64,000 nt of DNA from Desulfobulbaceae bacterium DB1 (lineage in GTDB: Bacteria > Desulfobacterota > Desulfobulbia > Desulfobulbales > SURF-16), in NCBI GenBank assembly GCA_001914235.1, contig MQUF01000002.1, positions 124,001 to 188,000 of the forward strand. The letters run 5' to 3'. The notes beneath the pieces were generated by a model that saw only the letters and a program-made list of their open reading frames with translations, did not search any database and was not told the origin of the DNA. The position numbers were made by a program, and so were the translations under genes. Positions 1 to 8,130 of this stretch are shown here, piece after piece. Numbering within the stretch: the stretch's first letter is position 1; every line of letters starts with the position of its first letter.

Positions 1-1
1 G

Positions 2-151
2 AAAAAGAAGGCGGCTGCCGCTGCCGCACCCGGCCAGGCCAGACTGCCTCACCCCGAATCATCATTGCGGGGCACGGGGAAAGCGGCAAAGCAAAAACGG
101 TCCCCGGAAGAGGTCATTCCTTTGGACGATGATAATTTCCAGGAATTTTAG
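2..151 (+). CDS. 3' end of a gene, possibly a methyl-accepting chemotaxis protein (partial)
   Basis: The first 150 bases form an open frame that ends in TAG at 149-151. It starts in a Lys/Ala-rich stretch and ends in an acidic tail, VIPLDDDNFQEF. Chemoreceptors of this group of bacteria often end in a flexible linker and a short acidic-aromatic tail of this kind that recruits adaptation enzymes, so a chemoreceptor C-terminus is a reasonable inference. The diagnostic signalling domain would lie outside the window, so the identification is weak. Confidence 0.4.
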   Translation, partial: KKKAAAAAAPGQARLPHPESSLRGTGKAAKQKRSPEEVIPLDDDNFQEF

Positions 152-216
152 GGGCCGTGGCCGCGCAAACCGTTTCTTTTTTCCGGCGCTGCCCGGATCA
201 AACGGCAACGCCCTGC

Positions 217-1257
217 TTACCCGGCGTTCTCATAGAAGCAGGTTTTGCCGCAGTAATTGACGAACTCGAGCCGACTGCCGACTTTTGTCACATAGTCGGG
301 TGAAAGAGGGATCTTGCCGCCGCCCCCCGGCGCATCAAGGGCAAAGGTGGGCACGGCAAGTCCCGAGGTGTGGCCGATCAGCGCACGCATGATTTTCATG
401 CCATCGCTGATCGGCGTGCGAAAATGATTGGTGCCGCGGGTCATGTCGCCCTGAAACAGATAGTAGGGGCGAACCCTGATCATCAAAAGCCCCTGCATCA
501 AATCCCGCATGGTTTGCGGATCATCGTTGACCCCGCGCAACAGCACGGTCTGGCAGCTCAGCGGAATGCCCGCGTCCGCCAAGCGCCCGCAAGCCCCGGC
601 AGCTTCCGGGGTGATTTCCCGCGGATGATTGAAATGAGTGTTGATATACAGCGGATGGAATTTGCGCAAAAGCTTTACCAGCTTTCCCGTCACCCGCATG
701 GGCAGGGTGCAGGGTACCCGGCTGCCGATGCGGATAATCTGTACCGAGGGAATACTCCTTACAGCGGTGAGAATCTCGTCCAGCAGTTCATCTGCCAGCA
801 GCAGCGGATCGCCGCCGGAAACCAGCACATCCCTGATTTCCGGATGCTTCCGTATATAATCGATACCCGCCCTCACCGTCTCCCGGGAAATAACCATTCT
901 CTCCGTCCCCACCTTGCGTTTGCGGGTGCAGAAACGGCAGTACATGGCACACTGGGAGCTGACGAGAAAAAGAACCCGGTCAGGATACTTGTGGATCAGG
1001 TTGGGCACCGGACTGAGATTTTCCTCGTCAAGCGGATCGTCAAAACAGACATGGTCTTCCAGTTCAAGACCCGAGGGCACCGCCTGTTTCCAGATCGGGT
1101 CGTCTTTGGCCTCAATCAGCCCGAAATAATACGGGTTGATCCGCATGGGATAAATCTCGGCGGTGCGGGCTATTTCCTCTGCGTCCGGCGATAAGTGAGC
1201 CGGGATGTCTTTTGCCCTGATAATGCTTTTTTTTAGAATGTTTTGCCAGCCTTGCAT
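217..1257 (-). CDS. KamA/EpmB-family lysine 2,3-aminomutase-like radical SAM protein
   Basis: A 346-residue radical SAM/PLP aminomutase. The cluster motif CAMYCRFC (CxxxCxxC) lies near residue 103. The glycine-rich PLP-lysine motif PGGGGKIPL is near residue 310. The two aspartates that bind the lysine substrate amino group in KamA are both present (GDMTRG and ALDAPGGGG). The length is close to EpmB (about 340 aa, which isomerises lysine on elongation factor P) and shorter than classical KamA (about 416 aa) because the C-terminal oligomerisation part is missing. Free lysine or a protein-bound lysine could therefore be the substrate. It is convergent with the gene upstream in the window and divergent from the PflX-like gene. 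Confidence 0.85.
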   Translation of the reverse strand: MQGWQNILKKSIIRAKDIPAHLSPDAEEIARTAEIYPMRINPYYFGLIEAKDDPIWKQAVPSGLELEDHVCFDDPLDEENLSPVPNLIHKYPDRVLFLVSSQCAMYCRFCTRKRKVGTERMVISRETVRAGIDYIRKHPEIRDVLVSGGDPLLLADELLDEILTAVRSIPSVQIIRIGSRVPCTLPMRVTGKLVKLLRKFHPLYINTHFNHPREITPEAAGACGRLADAGIPLSCQTVLLRGVNDDPQTMRDLMQGLLMIRVRPYYLFQGDMTRGTNHFRTPISDGMKIMRALIGHTSGLAVPTFALDAPGGGGKIPLSPDYVTKVGSRLEFVNYCGKTCFYENAG

Positions 1258-1335
1258 GGACAGACCTGAAGGATTCCTGTTAAAATATGTGAATGAAACA
1301 GACTGCTACACTATCATTTTTGACGGCAGGGCGAA

Positions 1336-2289
1336 ATGGCAAAAAACAAAAAAAAGGCCGCGTATCTTACGCTTTATGAGTCAGGGGAGCTTGAGCGGAG
1401 AATATCCCGGCTAACGGCAGTTCTCGATGAATGCAGGCTTTGCCCCCGTCAGTGCCGGGTAAACCGGACAGCGGGAGAAACCGGTTTCTGCCGCACCGGC
1501 AAAAAGGCCATGGTCGCCAGCTACCACCCCCATTTCGGCGAGGAATCCTGCCTGGTGGGCGTCAGCGGTTCCGGCACCATTTTTTTCAGCAATTGCAATC
1601 TGGGCTGTGTTTTTTGTCAAAATGACACCATCAGCCACCAGGGGGAAGGCGTTGAAGTTGACAGCGGCCAGCTCGCGGCCATCATGATAAGCCTGCAGAA
1701 ACAGGGATGTCATAATATCAATCTGGTCACCCCGAGCCATGTGGTTCCCCAGATCACGGCAGCGCTGCCCATTGCCGTACAAAAGGGACTGACCCTGCCG
1801 CTGGTTTACAACAGCAGCGGCTATGACGGGCTTGCAACACTCGGCCTGCTTGACGGCATCATCGATATCTACATGCCGGATTTCAAATTCTGGGATGCCA
1901 GTTCCGCCAAACGTTATGCCAATGCACCGGATTACCCGGAAGCGGCACGATCAGCGCTGACCGAAATGCACCGCCAGGTCGGTGATCTGGTCATGGATGA
2001 CAACGGCATTGCCGAAAGAGGGCTTCTGGTTCGCCATCTGGTGATGCCCGGCGGCCTGCAGGAAACAAAAGAGATCATGGCATTTCTCGCCTCCCTCTCC
2101 CCCGCCACCTATGTCAATGTCATGGAACAATATCGCCCGCAATACAAGGCCCATGAATTTCCCCCCATCGACCGACCGCTGGATCACGGGGATTACCAAA
2201 AGGCCCTGCAGCTTGCCAAGCAGGCCGGCCTGCAAAGGCTGGAACAAAGCGGCCTGCTGTTGCTGTTGAAAAAAATGGCCCTGACCTGA
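1336..2289 (+). CDS. PflX-like radical SAM protein (pyruvate formate-lyase activating enzyme-related)
   Basis: A 317-residue radical SAM protein. An N-terminal cysteine set (CRLCPRQCRVNR, then GFCRTG) precedes the SAM cluster motif CNLGCVFC (CxxxCxxC) near residue 93, followed by QNDTISHQGEG. This arrangement fits the COG1313/PflX family, which is related to glycyl-radical activases but has no established substrate. The start at 1336 follows a weak GGCAGGGCG ribosome site. It is transcribed divergently from the KamA-like gene about 80 bp away. The family call is confident; the reaction is not known. Confidence 0.85.
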   Translation: MAKNKKKAAYLTLYESGELERRISRLTAVLDECRLCPRQCRVNRTAGETGFCRTGKKAMVASYHPHFGEESCLVGVSGSGTIFFSNCNLGCVFCQNDTISHQGEGVEVDSGQLAAIMISLQKQGCHNINLVTPSHVVPQITAALPIAVQKGLTLPLVYNSSGYDGLATLGLLDGIIDIYMPDFKFWDASSAKRYANAPDYPEAARSALTEMHRQVGDLVMDDNGIAERGLLVRHLVMPGGLQETKEIMAFLASLSPATYVNVMEQYRPQYKAHEFPPIDRPLDHGDYQKALQLAKQAGLQRLEQSGLLLLLKKMALT

Positions 2290-2397
2290 TCGGATTTTTC
2301 CATTTCGTTGTATGGAATGAAACATGAGATGTCGCAAGCGACACCTGGGCAGGAATAGTCTTTCGTTCTGGGAAGCCTTCCAGATCTTGACCTTCCC

Positions 2398-2660
2398 ATT
2401 TCACATCTCTATTATATTGTTTAGTAATTCAAAAAATATGCGTCATATTTTCTTTGCAAAGTATTGCACCTAATAGAATAATGGCATTGTTGGGTTTGGA
2501 AGTATTGACTTTTATGTGCGGATAAAAGCCAAAAGCGGGCTTGACCACTTTTTTCAGTTTTCTTTTGCCGACCTCAATGCTGGTATGCATTTTTCATTTA
2601 TCGCCAACACCACAAATATGGCTATTGATAGAACGAATTCCGTCCAGCTAATAACTTGTT
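2398..2660. repeat. 264-bp direct repeat, copy 1 (upstream of toxin-antitoxin pair)
   Basis: The segment from ATTTCACATCTC to TAATAACTTGTT recurs at 4229-4492 with roughly 93% identity by eye and one single-base indel. It contains no convincing gene. In both places it ends a few bases before the ribosome site of a small accessory gene, so it travels with, or supplies the promoter of, the following gene. See the matching entry and the finding. Confidence 0.85.
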
Positions 2661-2683
2661 CGGCCAAACAGAGAAAGGAGAAT

Positions 2684-2920
2684 ATGCATATGTCCACGAG
2701 ACTAACTGAAGCAATGGCGGTGGCCATGGAACTGACCCTTGAAGAACGAGCCCAGCTTGCGGGAAAACTCTTGATGAGTCTGGATGAACCTTCTGAATCG
2801 GAAATCGAACGGCTTTGGCTCGAGGAGGCTGAACGCCGGATCGAGGAATTCCGGTCCGGAAAAGTTAAGGGCATTCCCGCGGACGAGGTGTTTCGCCGCG
2901 CTATTGCGGACATCTCATGA
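2684..2920 (+). CDS. Antitoxin, addiction module component (TIGR02574-like)
   Basis: A 78-residue acidic helical protein (if it starts at ATG 2684; a second in-frame ATG at 2690 is better spaced from the GAGAAAGGAG ribosome site). Residues MAVAMELTLEERAQLAGKLL and the following LxSLDEPSESEIERLWLEEAERR stretch are typical of the small addiction-module antitoxins paired with ParE/RelE toxins. Its stop overlaps the start of the next gene (ATGA), which is the usual arrangement for translational coupling of such pairs. A longer frame that starts in the upstream repeat is open but lacks a ribosome site. Confidence 0.85.
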   Translation: MHMSTRLTEAMAVAMELTLEERAQLAGKLLMSLDEPSESEIERLWLEEAERRIEEFRSGKVKGIPADEVFRRAIADIS

Positions 2921-3240
2921 ACACGGAGTTCCTTCCTGAGGCCGACGCGGAGTTTCGTGAGGCAGTTCGGTACTATGAGGAAGAGGCTCCTGGCGTCGGC
3001 ATGGCCTTTATCGCAGAGGTTCACAGGGCGATCTCGTTAATCGTTCAGAACCCCGACGCGGCCGTTGCAGTCGTCAGTGGCATCAGGAGGAAGGTTCTCC
3101 ATCATTTCCCTTACAACGTCATGTACTCCGTGGAAGCCGCATTGGTCGTGATCGTGGCGGTGGCTCACCAGAAGAGACGCCCGAGATACTGGCGAGGCAG
3201 AGTCAAGAAGCTGAAGGAACGAAGAGGCCAAATAGGGTAG
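2917..3240 (+). CDS. RelE/ParE-family toxin
   Basis: A 107-residue basic protein. It starts EFLPEADAEFREAVRYYEEEAPGVG, which is the ParE/RelE-type N-terminal helical hairpin, and continues with GIRRKVLHHFPYNVMYSVE and VVIVAVAHQKRRPRYWRGR, the beta-sheet core and C-terminal basic strand of plasmid-stabilisation toxins. It overlaps the antitoxin by 4 bp. ParE members poison gyrase and RelE members cleave ribosome-bound mRNA; sequence alone does not decide which applies here. Confidence 0.85.
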   Translation: MNTEFLPEADAEFREAVRYYEEEAPGVGMAFIAEVHRAISLIVQNPDAAVAVVSGIRRKVLHHFPYNVMYSVEAALVVIVAVAHQKRRPRYWRGRVKKLKERRGQIG

Positions 3241-3355
3241 CCGGGGGATTCTCTTCCCCAGCCCCCACACCACCTAGCAAGCGCATGCGCAAAGGCGTGA
3301 ACCTTTTCGTGTATGTCCCCTTTTCGTGGTGATATCTACTTGGTGGTCCGAAACA

Positions 3356-3481
3356 ATGTATACCGTATTTCCAGATGGCGAAATTGATGACCAAGATATG
3401 GAGCAACTGAAAGAGCTTCTTGATGTCCTGGACCATCAATTGGATAAAAAATGGATAAAAAAGGGACAGATTTATTTTTGA
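3356..3481 (+). CDS. Possible small or broken ORF next to RAYT element (41 aa)
   Basis: An in-frame stretch MYTVFPDGEIDDQDMEQL then KELLDVLDHQLDKK reads like a genuine acidic helical protein end, and two GTG codons continue it upstream (3326, 3329). It runs into the terminal repeat of the RAYT element, where the reading frame ends. It may be the tail of a gene cut by that element. There is no clear ribosome site. Low confidence. Confidence 0.25.
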   Translation: MYTVFPDGEIDDQDMEQLKELLDVLDHQLDKKWIKKGQIYF

Positions 3482-4224
3482 CATTCCTTTCGGCGGATGG
3501 TAAGTTTTTTTTATGCCACGTCGAGCCCGAATAGTTCTACCAAACTGTCCGCACCACATCATTCAGCGCGGTCACAACCGACAGGTGGTGTTTGCTGGAG
3601 ATGCTGATTACCTGTATTACCTTGATAATCTCCGGGAATGGAAAATCGAGTTGGGATGTAAAGTTTACGCCTACTGCCTGATGACCAACCATGTCCATCT
3701 CGTTATCGATCCGGGAGATCAAGCTGAAAATCTGGGTCTGCTCATGAAACGGGTAGCTGGCCGCCAGACCCGCTATGTCAACAAGATGGAGAAACGGAGC
3801 GGTTCGCTCTGGGAAGGCCGTTTCAAATCAAGCCCGATCAATGCAAATGAATATCTGCTTGCCTGCTGCAGGTACGTGGAGTTGAATCCAGTACGTGCGG
3901 GTATGGTTGAAGACCCTTCTCAATATGCCTGGTCAAGTTGTCCTGCAAAGACCGGCATCAAAGAACAGTCATGGCTCGATCTCGATCTTTTCTATCTGGG
4001 CCTTGCTGATACTGCAAATGAAAGGGCTGAGAAGTACGCAAAATGGCTTTGTGGGACCGTTCCAGATGGGGAATGGAAATTGATCCGTGAGGCGACTCAA
4101 CGGGGACAATTGACGGCGAACAGCAAGTTTGAAAAAGAAATTTCACGAAAATTGGGTCGCCGAATTGAATTGCGCGGCCCAGGACGGCCCAAGAAGAATA
4201 AAAAATAAATCTGTCCCCTTTTCG
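3454..4224 (+). mobile_element. RAYT element copy 1 (REP-associated IS200-like transposon)
   Basis: The unit is bounded on the left by GGGACAGATTTATTTTTGAC and on the right by the inverse motif AAATCTGTCCCCTTTTCG, which form imperfect terminal inverted repeats. It contains one Y1 transposase gene. The same unit recurs at 5330-6100, and separate left ends occur at 5290 and 8215. Confidence 0.75.
3513..4208 (+). CDS. REP-associated tyrosine transposase (Y1_Tnp), copy 1
   Basis: A 231-residue transposase of the Y1/HUH class. It begins PRRARIVLPNCPHHIIQRGHN, carries the metal-binding HUH motif within YCLMTNHVHLVI (near residue 57), and has the downstream YVELNPVRAGMV block typical of RAYT proteins. 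HUH enzymes cut and rejoin single strands through a tyrosine; RAYTs act on REP-like hairpins. The copy at 5390 differs at only a few positions and ends NKI instead of NKK. The start follows TAAGTTTTTTTT, so initiation may be inefficient. Confidence 0.92.
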   Translation: MPRRARIVLPNCPHHIIQRGHNRQVVFAGDADYLYYLDNLREWKIELGCKVYAYCLMTNHVHLVIDPGDQAENLGLLMKRVAGRQTRYVNKMEKRSGSLWEGRFKSSPINANEYLLACCRYVELNPVRAGMVEDPSQYAWSSCPAKTGIKEQSWLDLDLFYLGLADTANERAEKYAKWLCGTVPDGEWKLIREATQRGQLTANSKFEKEISRKLGRRIELRGPGRPKKNKK

Positions 4225-4228
4225 CTTT

Positions 4229-4492
4229 ATTTCACATCTCAATTATATTGTTTAGTAATTCAAAAAATACGCGTCATATTTTCCTTGCTAAGTATTGCAC
4301 CTAATAGAATAATGGCATTGTTGGGTTTGGAAGTATTGACTTTTATGTACGGATAAAAGCCAAAAGCGGGATTGACCACTTTTTTCAGTTTTCTTTTGCC
4401 GACTTCAAATACCGGTATGCATTTTGCTTTTATCGCTAACACCACAAATATGGCTATTGATAGAACGAATTCCGTCCAGTTAATAACTTGTT
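4229..4492. repeat. 264-bp direct repeat, copy 2 (upstream of SEC-C gene)
   Basis: Second copy of the segment at 2398-2660. Conserved landmarks include TTTAGTAATTCAAAAAATA, GGCATTGTTGGGTTTGGAAG and GATAGAACGAATTCCGTCC. It begins 5 bp after the right end of the first RAYT element and stops about 20 bp before the SEC-C gene start. Sequence after the final CTTGTT differs completely between the two copies. Confidence 0.85.
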
Positions 4493-4514
4493 ATGGCAGT
4501 AAACGGAGATCGTT

Positions 4515-5126
4515 GTGAGCAAGCCTGGCAGAAATGATTCTTGCCCCTGTGGTAGTGGTAAAAAATACAAGCGGTGCTGCATAGACAAAAAGCCACGCGA
4601 GCGCTCCGTAATGATTGGGTCTTCCGAGCCCCTTCGCGGTGTCTACTACGACAAAGAAAAAATGGAGTTTACCGGAATAACCCATGACAATCGTTTGATC
4701 AAGCCTGTCGTGACTTATTCGCAAACGCACTACGAAAGTGAGTCGGGAAAAGAAAGGGTCATCACTCGCATCCATGACAAGGTTGTGGACGGCGAACCTG
4801 ATATCCTCCGGCACCTGTCTTCCACTTTTGACGTCATTGTAGCCATGGACACAAATACAAAAGAAATTGCGGGCGAGAGAATATCGGCATGTGGCATCGT
4901 TCACTGCATTCTGCAGCGTCTTCCTGATGCCGAGCGTGAAGGCTACTATGCGAGCTTTCCTTGGCAGAACACGCTCTTGTTTAGAAACTCCTCAGTCGTT
5001 CCCGATTTGGCCATGTTGCCCAACAAGCGCAAAGGACTAACAGCCGGTTTCGAGTTTTACCAGTGGCCCACCAGGGCCGATAGTGCCTCGTTGCCGCTTT
5101 CAGTGGCCAAACTGGCTGGATTATAG
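4515..5126 (+). CDS. SEC-C metal-binding motif protein, C-terminus probably rearranged
   Basis: A 203-residue protein with an N-terminal SEC-C zinc motif, [18 protein letters not shown]. The middle part (HDNRLIKPVVTYSQTHYES, VIAMDTNTKEIAGERISACGIV, FRNSSVVPDLAMLPN) is not a family I recognise. GTG at 4515 follows ACGGAG at good spacing. The last 30 residues (KGLTAGFEFYQWPTRADSASL and on) change character, and no stop-proximal conservation can be seen, so the end may come from neighbouring DNA. The gene sits between a 264-bp repeat and RAYT material. Confidence 0.7.
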   Translation: MSKPGRNDSCPCGSGKKYKRCCIDKKPRERSVMIGSSEPLRGVYYDKEKMEFTGITHDNRLIKPVVTYSQTHYESESGKERVITRIHDKVVDGEPDILRHLSSTFDVIVAMDTNTKEIAGERISACGIVHCILQRLPDAEREGYYASFPWQNTLLFRNSSVVPDLAMLPNKRKGLTAGFEFYQWPTRADSASLPLSVAKLAGL

Positions 5127-5329
5127 CCGATTTTGCTGTTTTTAGACAACACCGCTCCATTGCAGCTGCGGGCTAGCCCCGGCAAGCTTTCTGATCTTTG
5201 ACAAACTATCCCCCCGGCCAGCCGCCGGCGACAGTTACTCCAGTTGCTGCAACTTGCCGCCCCGACCGACAACGGATAAAACGGATAAAAAGGGGACAGA
5301 TTTATTTTTGACATTCCTTTTTCAGCGGA
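5127..5329. other. Gene-free interval with solitary RAYT left end
   Basis: No gene is seen here. Bases 5278-5318 hold a solitary copy of the RAYT left terminus (GGGGACAGATTTATTTTTGA followed by CATTCC), placed directly in front of the complete element. This makes two left ends in tandem, separated by TCAGCGGAGGATAAA. It suggests an insertion of one RAYT unit next to the relic of another. Confidence 0.6.
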
Positions 5330-6100
5330 GGATAAAAAAGGGACAGATTTATTTTTGACATTCCTTTCGGCGGATGGTAAGTTTTTTTTATGCCACGTCG
5401 AGCCCGAATAGTTCTACCAAACTGTCCGCACCACATCATTCAGCGCGGTCACAACCGACAGGTGGTGTTTGCTGGAGATGCTGATTACCTGTATTACCTT
5501 GATAATCTCCGGGAATGGAAAATCGAGTTGGGATGTAAAGTTTACGCCTACTGCCTGATGACCAACCATGTCCATCTCGTTATCGATCCGGGAGATCAAG
5601 CTGAAAATCTGGGTCTGCTCATGAAACGGGTAGCTGGCCGCCAGACCCGCTATGTCAACAAGATGGAGAAACGGAGCGGTTCGCTCTGGGAAGGCCGTTT
5701 CAAATCAAGCCCGATCAATGCAAATGAATATCTGCTTGCCTGCTGCAGGTACGTGGAGTTGAATCCAGTACGTGCGGGTATGGTTGAAGACCCTTCTCAA
5801 TATGCCTGGTCAAGTTGTCCTGCAAAGACCGGCATCAAAGAACAGTCATGGCTCGATCTCGATCTTTTCTATCTGGGCCTTGCTGATACTGCAAATGAAA
5901 GGGCTGAGAAGTACGCAAAATGGCTTTGTGGGACCGTTCCAGATGGGGAATGGAAATTGATCCGTGAGGCGACTCAACGGGGACAATTGACGGCGAACAG
6001 CAAGTTTGAAAAAGAAATTTCACGAAAATTGGGTCGCCGAATTGAATTGCGCGGTCCAGGAAGGCCCAAGAAGAATAAAATATAAATCTGTCCCCTTTTC
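5330..6100 (+). mobile_element. RAYT element copy 2
   Basis: Repeats the unit at 3454-4224 almost base for base, including the GGGACAGATTTATTTTTGAC left end, the GGCGGATGGTAAG linker and the CTGTCCCCTTTTCG right end. The only differences noticed are near the 3' end of the gene (GCGGTCCAGGAAGGCCC against GCGGCCCAGGACGGCCC, and AAAATATAA against AAAAAATAA). Confidence 0.8.
5390..6085 (+). CDS. REP-associated tyrosine transposase (Y1_Tnp), copy 2
   Basis: A 231-residue protein identical to the product at 3513-4208 except for the last residue (Ile for Lys). The HUH block NHVHLVI and the RAYT block YVELNPVRAGMV are intact, so both copies look capable of activity. The near-identity implies a recent duplication or gene conversion. 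Confidence 0.92.
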   Translation: MPRRARIVLPNCPHHIIQRGHNRQVVFAGDADYLYYLDNLREWKIELGCKVYAYCLMTNHVHLVIDPGDQAENLGLLMKRVAGRQTRYVNKMEKRSGSLWEGRFKSSPINANEYLLACCRYVELNPVRAGMVEDPSQYAWSSCPAKTGIKEQSWLDLDLFYLGLADTANERAEKYAKWLCGTVPDGEWKLIREATQRGQLTANSKFEKEISRKLGRRIELRGPGRPKKNKI

Positions 6101-6120
6101 GTGAAGTTTAATATTTCTTA

Positions 6121-6178
6121 TAACCACTGCTTTCACTGCGACGGCAAAAAGTTGCCGCGCGTGAAGCTGGCGTTAGGC
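6121..6178 (+). promoter_or_regulatory. attC-like integron recombination site, left edge degenerate
   Basis: The right core box GTTAGGC (6172-6178) matches the attC R' consensus GTTRRRY. The preceding bases fold back: TTGCCGCGCGTGAAGC pairs with GCTTTCACTGCGACGGCAA, leaving one T and one A unpaired on one arm, as the extrahelical bases of attC sites do. The opposite core box is only partly preserved (ending AAC at 6124), probably because the RAYT element lies against it. The ATG of the interrupted gene starts 7 bp downstream, as is typical of cassettes. Confidence 0.6.
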
Positions 6179-6653
6179 AATCAAAATGAACCAATCAGAA
6201 AGTTGTGTTGCTCATATTGATATTCTTGGCATGTCAAAGTTAGTGGAGAAGAACTTTGATGATGCATGGGGGGTGCTGTCTGACTTAGTTCATGTTCGAA
6301 ACGAACAACGATTCAATCAATATGAATTTACCGATAAAGGCGAAATATTTAAGGTAGCTGAAAACATTCACTTCATTACATTTTCTGACACACTTTTTTT
6401 ATTTACAAACAGCACATCGCCTATCGAATTAAAATCATTAATTATTCTAGTAACAGAAATTTTCCATAAGGCATTATTCAATTGTGTTCCTGTCAGAGCT
6501 GGAATTGGCCTTGGCCGATTCAATGTCAATTTTGAAGAATCTATGTTTGCTGGCCCAGCTTTAATTGATGCCTATTACGCAGGAGAAAATGCAAAATGGC
6601 TTGGGATCACATTTTCAGAGCCAGCTGGCAAAGCGGCTAGTACTAAGTAACTT

Positions 6654-7350
6654 TTATATTTTCGGATACAGATGTTGGAGCTTTATACGAGCATCCGATG
6701 TTTTGAACTGCCAAACAATTTTCTTCGCGCTATTGTTTCTCGCTTTTTCCCAGGCAGCAACATGGGCCTGCATGACCGCCATTTCTGGTATCCGGCGATC
6801 AAGACACTGTCCCTTGAGAACACTGAGTTCGATTTCCGCCATGTTGAGCCAGCTTCCGTGCTTGGGTGTGTAATGAATTTCGAGTCTTTCCGCCAACCGC
6901 CTCGCCTCTTGGGGTTCGAAGGCTTCATAGAGTGAGGCGATATTATGCGTGTTCAAATTGTCCATAACCAGACGAACCTTGCAAGCATGAGGATAACGCT
7001 CATCCAGCATTTGCTTGATCTGTGCCGCCCAATCTTTACGGGTTCGCCGTTCCGTGACCGCTACATGGCGCCGACCGGTCAGCGGTTCAACTTCCATAAA
7101 TATTTCTGCCACGCCATTTCTGACGTATTCATCGTCGATGCACCGCGTTTGGCCTGGTTTTCCTGGTATTGGCTCTCGAACTTCACCAATCAGCTGTTTG
7201 GAAGATTCGTCCATACAAACCACTGGATACTCAGGATCATATGGGAAATGGTACACTTCCAAAACATCTTCCATCGCCGCTACAAAGGCTGCGTTACCTT
7301 TCGGCGGGATTTTCCAGTATTTCTTGCGGTGAGGTTGAAGTTCATTTTTT
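6654..7350 (-). CDS. IS630 transposase, DDE catalytic half (reached by -1 frameshift)
   Basis: Catalytic domain with VVCMDESSKQLI (first Asp), VRLVMDNLNTHN (second Asp) and HYTPKHGSWLNMAEIELSVL (final Glu region), the DDE triad blocks of IS630. The earliest ATG gives 206 residues from 7274. The conserved upstream stretch, ELQPHRKKYWKIPPKGNAAF, is readable in the same frame back to the A8 run at 7345-7352, so the functional product is probably a fusion with the upstream half made by slippage there. The stop lies 11 bp inside the left end of the element. Confidence 0.88.
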
Positions 7351-7786
7351 TTAATGCCCGCTGCACTGTCATGTGCGAAACCTTATCAGCAAAACCCAAT
7401 TCAACTGCTTTTTCCGCAAGTAGCCTGACTGTCCATCGCTGGCGTCCTTCCGGTGCTTCGGAACACGCCAACGCAATCAATCGTGCCTCAAATGCCCCGT
7501 CAAAGATAACCTCTCTTGGCGGCTTCTCGCTTGGCTTGCGCTCCAAAGCAGCCTCGAGTCCTTCTTCGACAAAGCGCTTCTTCAGGTGTTCAATTGAGCG
7601 GCTGGTTACCCCCAGGGCATCAGCTACATCAGCGACTTTCCATGCCAAACCTTCTGGACCGGCGTCACATAGAAGCAAAGCACGGGCGTGTCTGAATCGC
7701 CTGGCCTCGATTCTCCCCCTTTTCGTCAATGCCTCAAGCTCGCTGCGTTCCTCTTTGGTCAAAGTAACTCTGTATCTCGGTGACAT
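7280..7786 (-). CDS. IS630 transposase, N-terminal helix-turn-helix half
   Basis: 168 residues with paired helix-turn-helix regions (ARALLLCDAGPEGLAWKVAD then VADALGVTSRSIEHLKKRF) and the winged second domain RWTVRLLAEKAVELG. It binds the inverted repeats in this family. After KKMNF the frame continues into an unrelated tail and stops, whereas the -1 frame carries the conserved transposase sequence. It is preceded by an AAGGAGG ribosome site close to the ATG at 7786. Confidence 0.88.
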   Translation of the reverse strand: MSPRYRVTLTKEERSELEALTKRGRIEARRFRHARALLLCDAGPEGLAWKVADVADALGVTSRSIEHLKKRFVEEGLEAALERKPSEKPPREVIFDGAFEARLIALACSEAPEGRQRWTVRLLAEKAVELGFADKVSHMTVQRALKKMNFNLTARNTGKSRRKVTQPL

Positions 7787-8130
7787 GATGGCCTCCTTAT
7801 GTTGGATGCCATCAGTATATCACCACGGACAATAAATGCGAACTAATTAAGGTTACATGGTACTAGTTCTTTAGACCTAACTTCTGGCACACAACCCTCA
7901 ATCATTGAGTGGGATGTACCAATTAAGAATGGGACAAAGCCCTCTTACGTCGTCAATTGGCCAGCTATATTCGCAACTGACTTAAAGGTGGCACCGCCTA
8001 TTTCTGTTGAGCTTTTTTATAAGGCTTTTGAAAGCTCATTTGGTCCTTTTTCATCATTAGATGAAGATATAAGAAGAAAGTACGAAAATACCGTTGAGTT
8101 CATGAACAATAGGCTATTAAAAGTCAACAT

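Larger units (their letters stand above)
6643..7860 (-). mobile_element. IS630-family insertion sequence (1218 bp)
   Basis: The left end reads CTAAGTAACTTTTAT and the right end, complemented, CCATGTAACCTTAAT. These imperfect inverted repeats are flanked by a TA on both sides (6641-6642 and 7861-7862), the target duplication of the IS630/Tc1 group. Inside are two overlapping transposase frames on the minus strand. The insertion point is precise: removing the element and one TA restores the host gene. Confidence 0.88.

Noticed and set aside
370..1194. Long plus-strand open frame opposite the KamA-like gene
   Set aside because: No recognised motif and fully overlapped by a gene with clear radical SAM and PLP motifs; shadow frame.
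5127..5277. Possible attC site after the SEC-C gene
   Set aside because: No pair of core boxes fitting RYYYAAC and GTTRRRY could be found around a fold-back.
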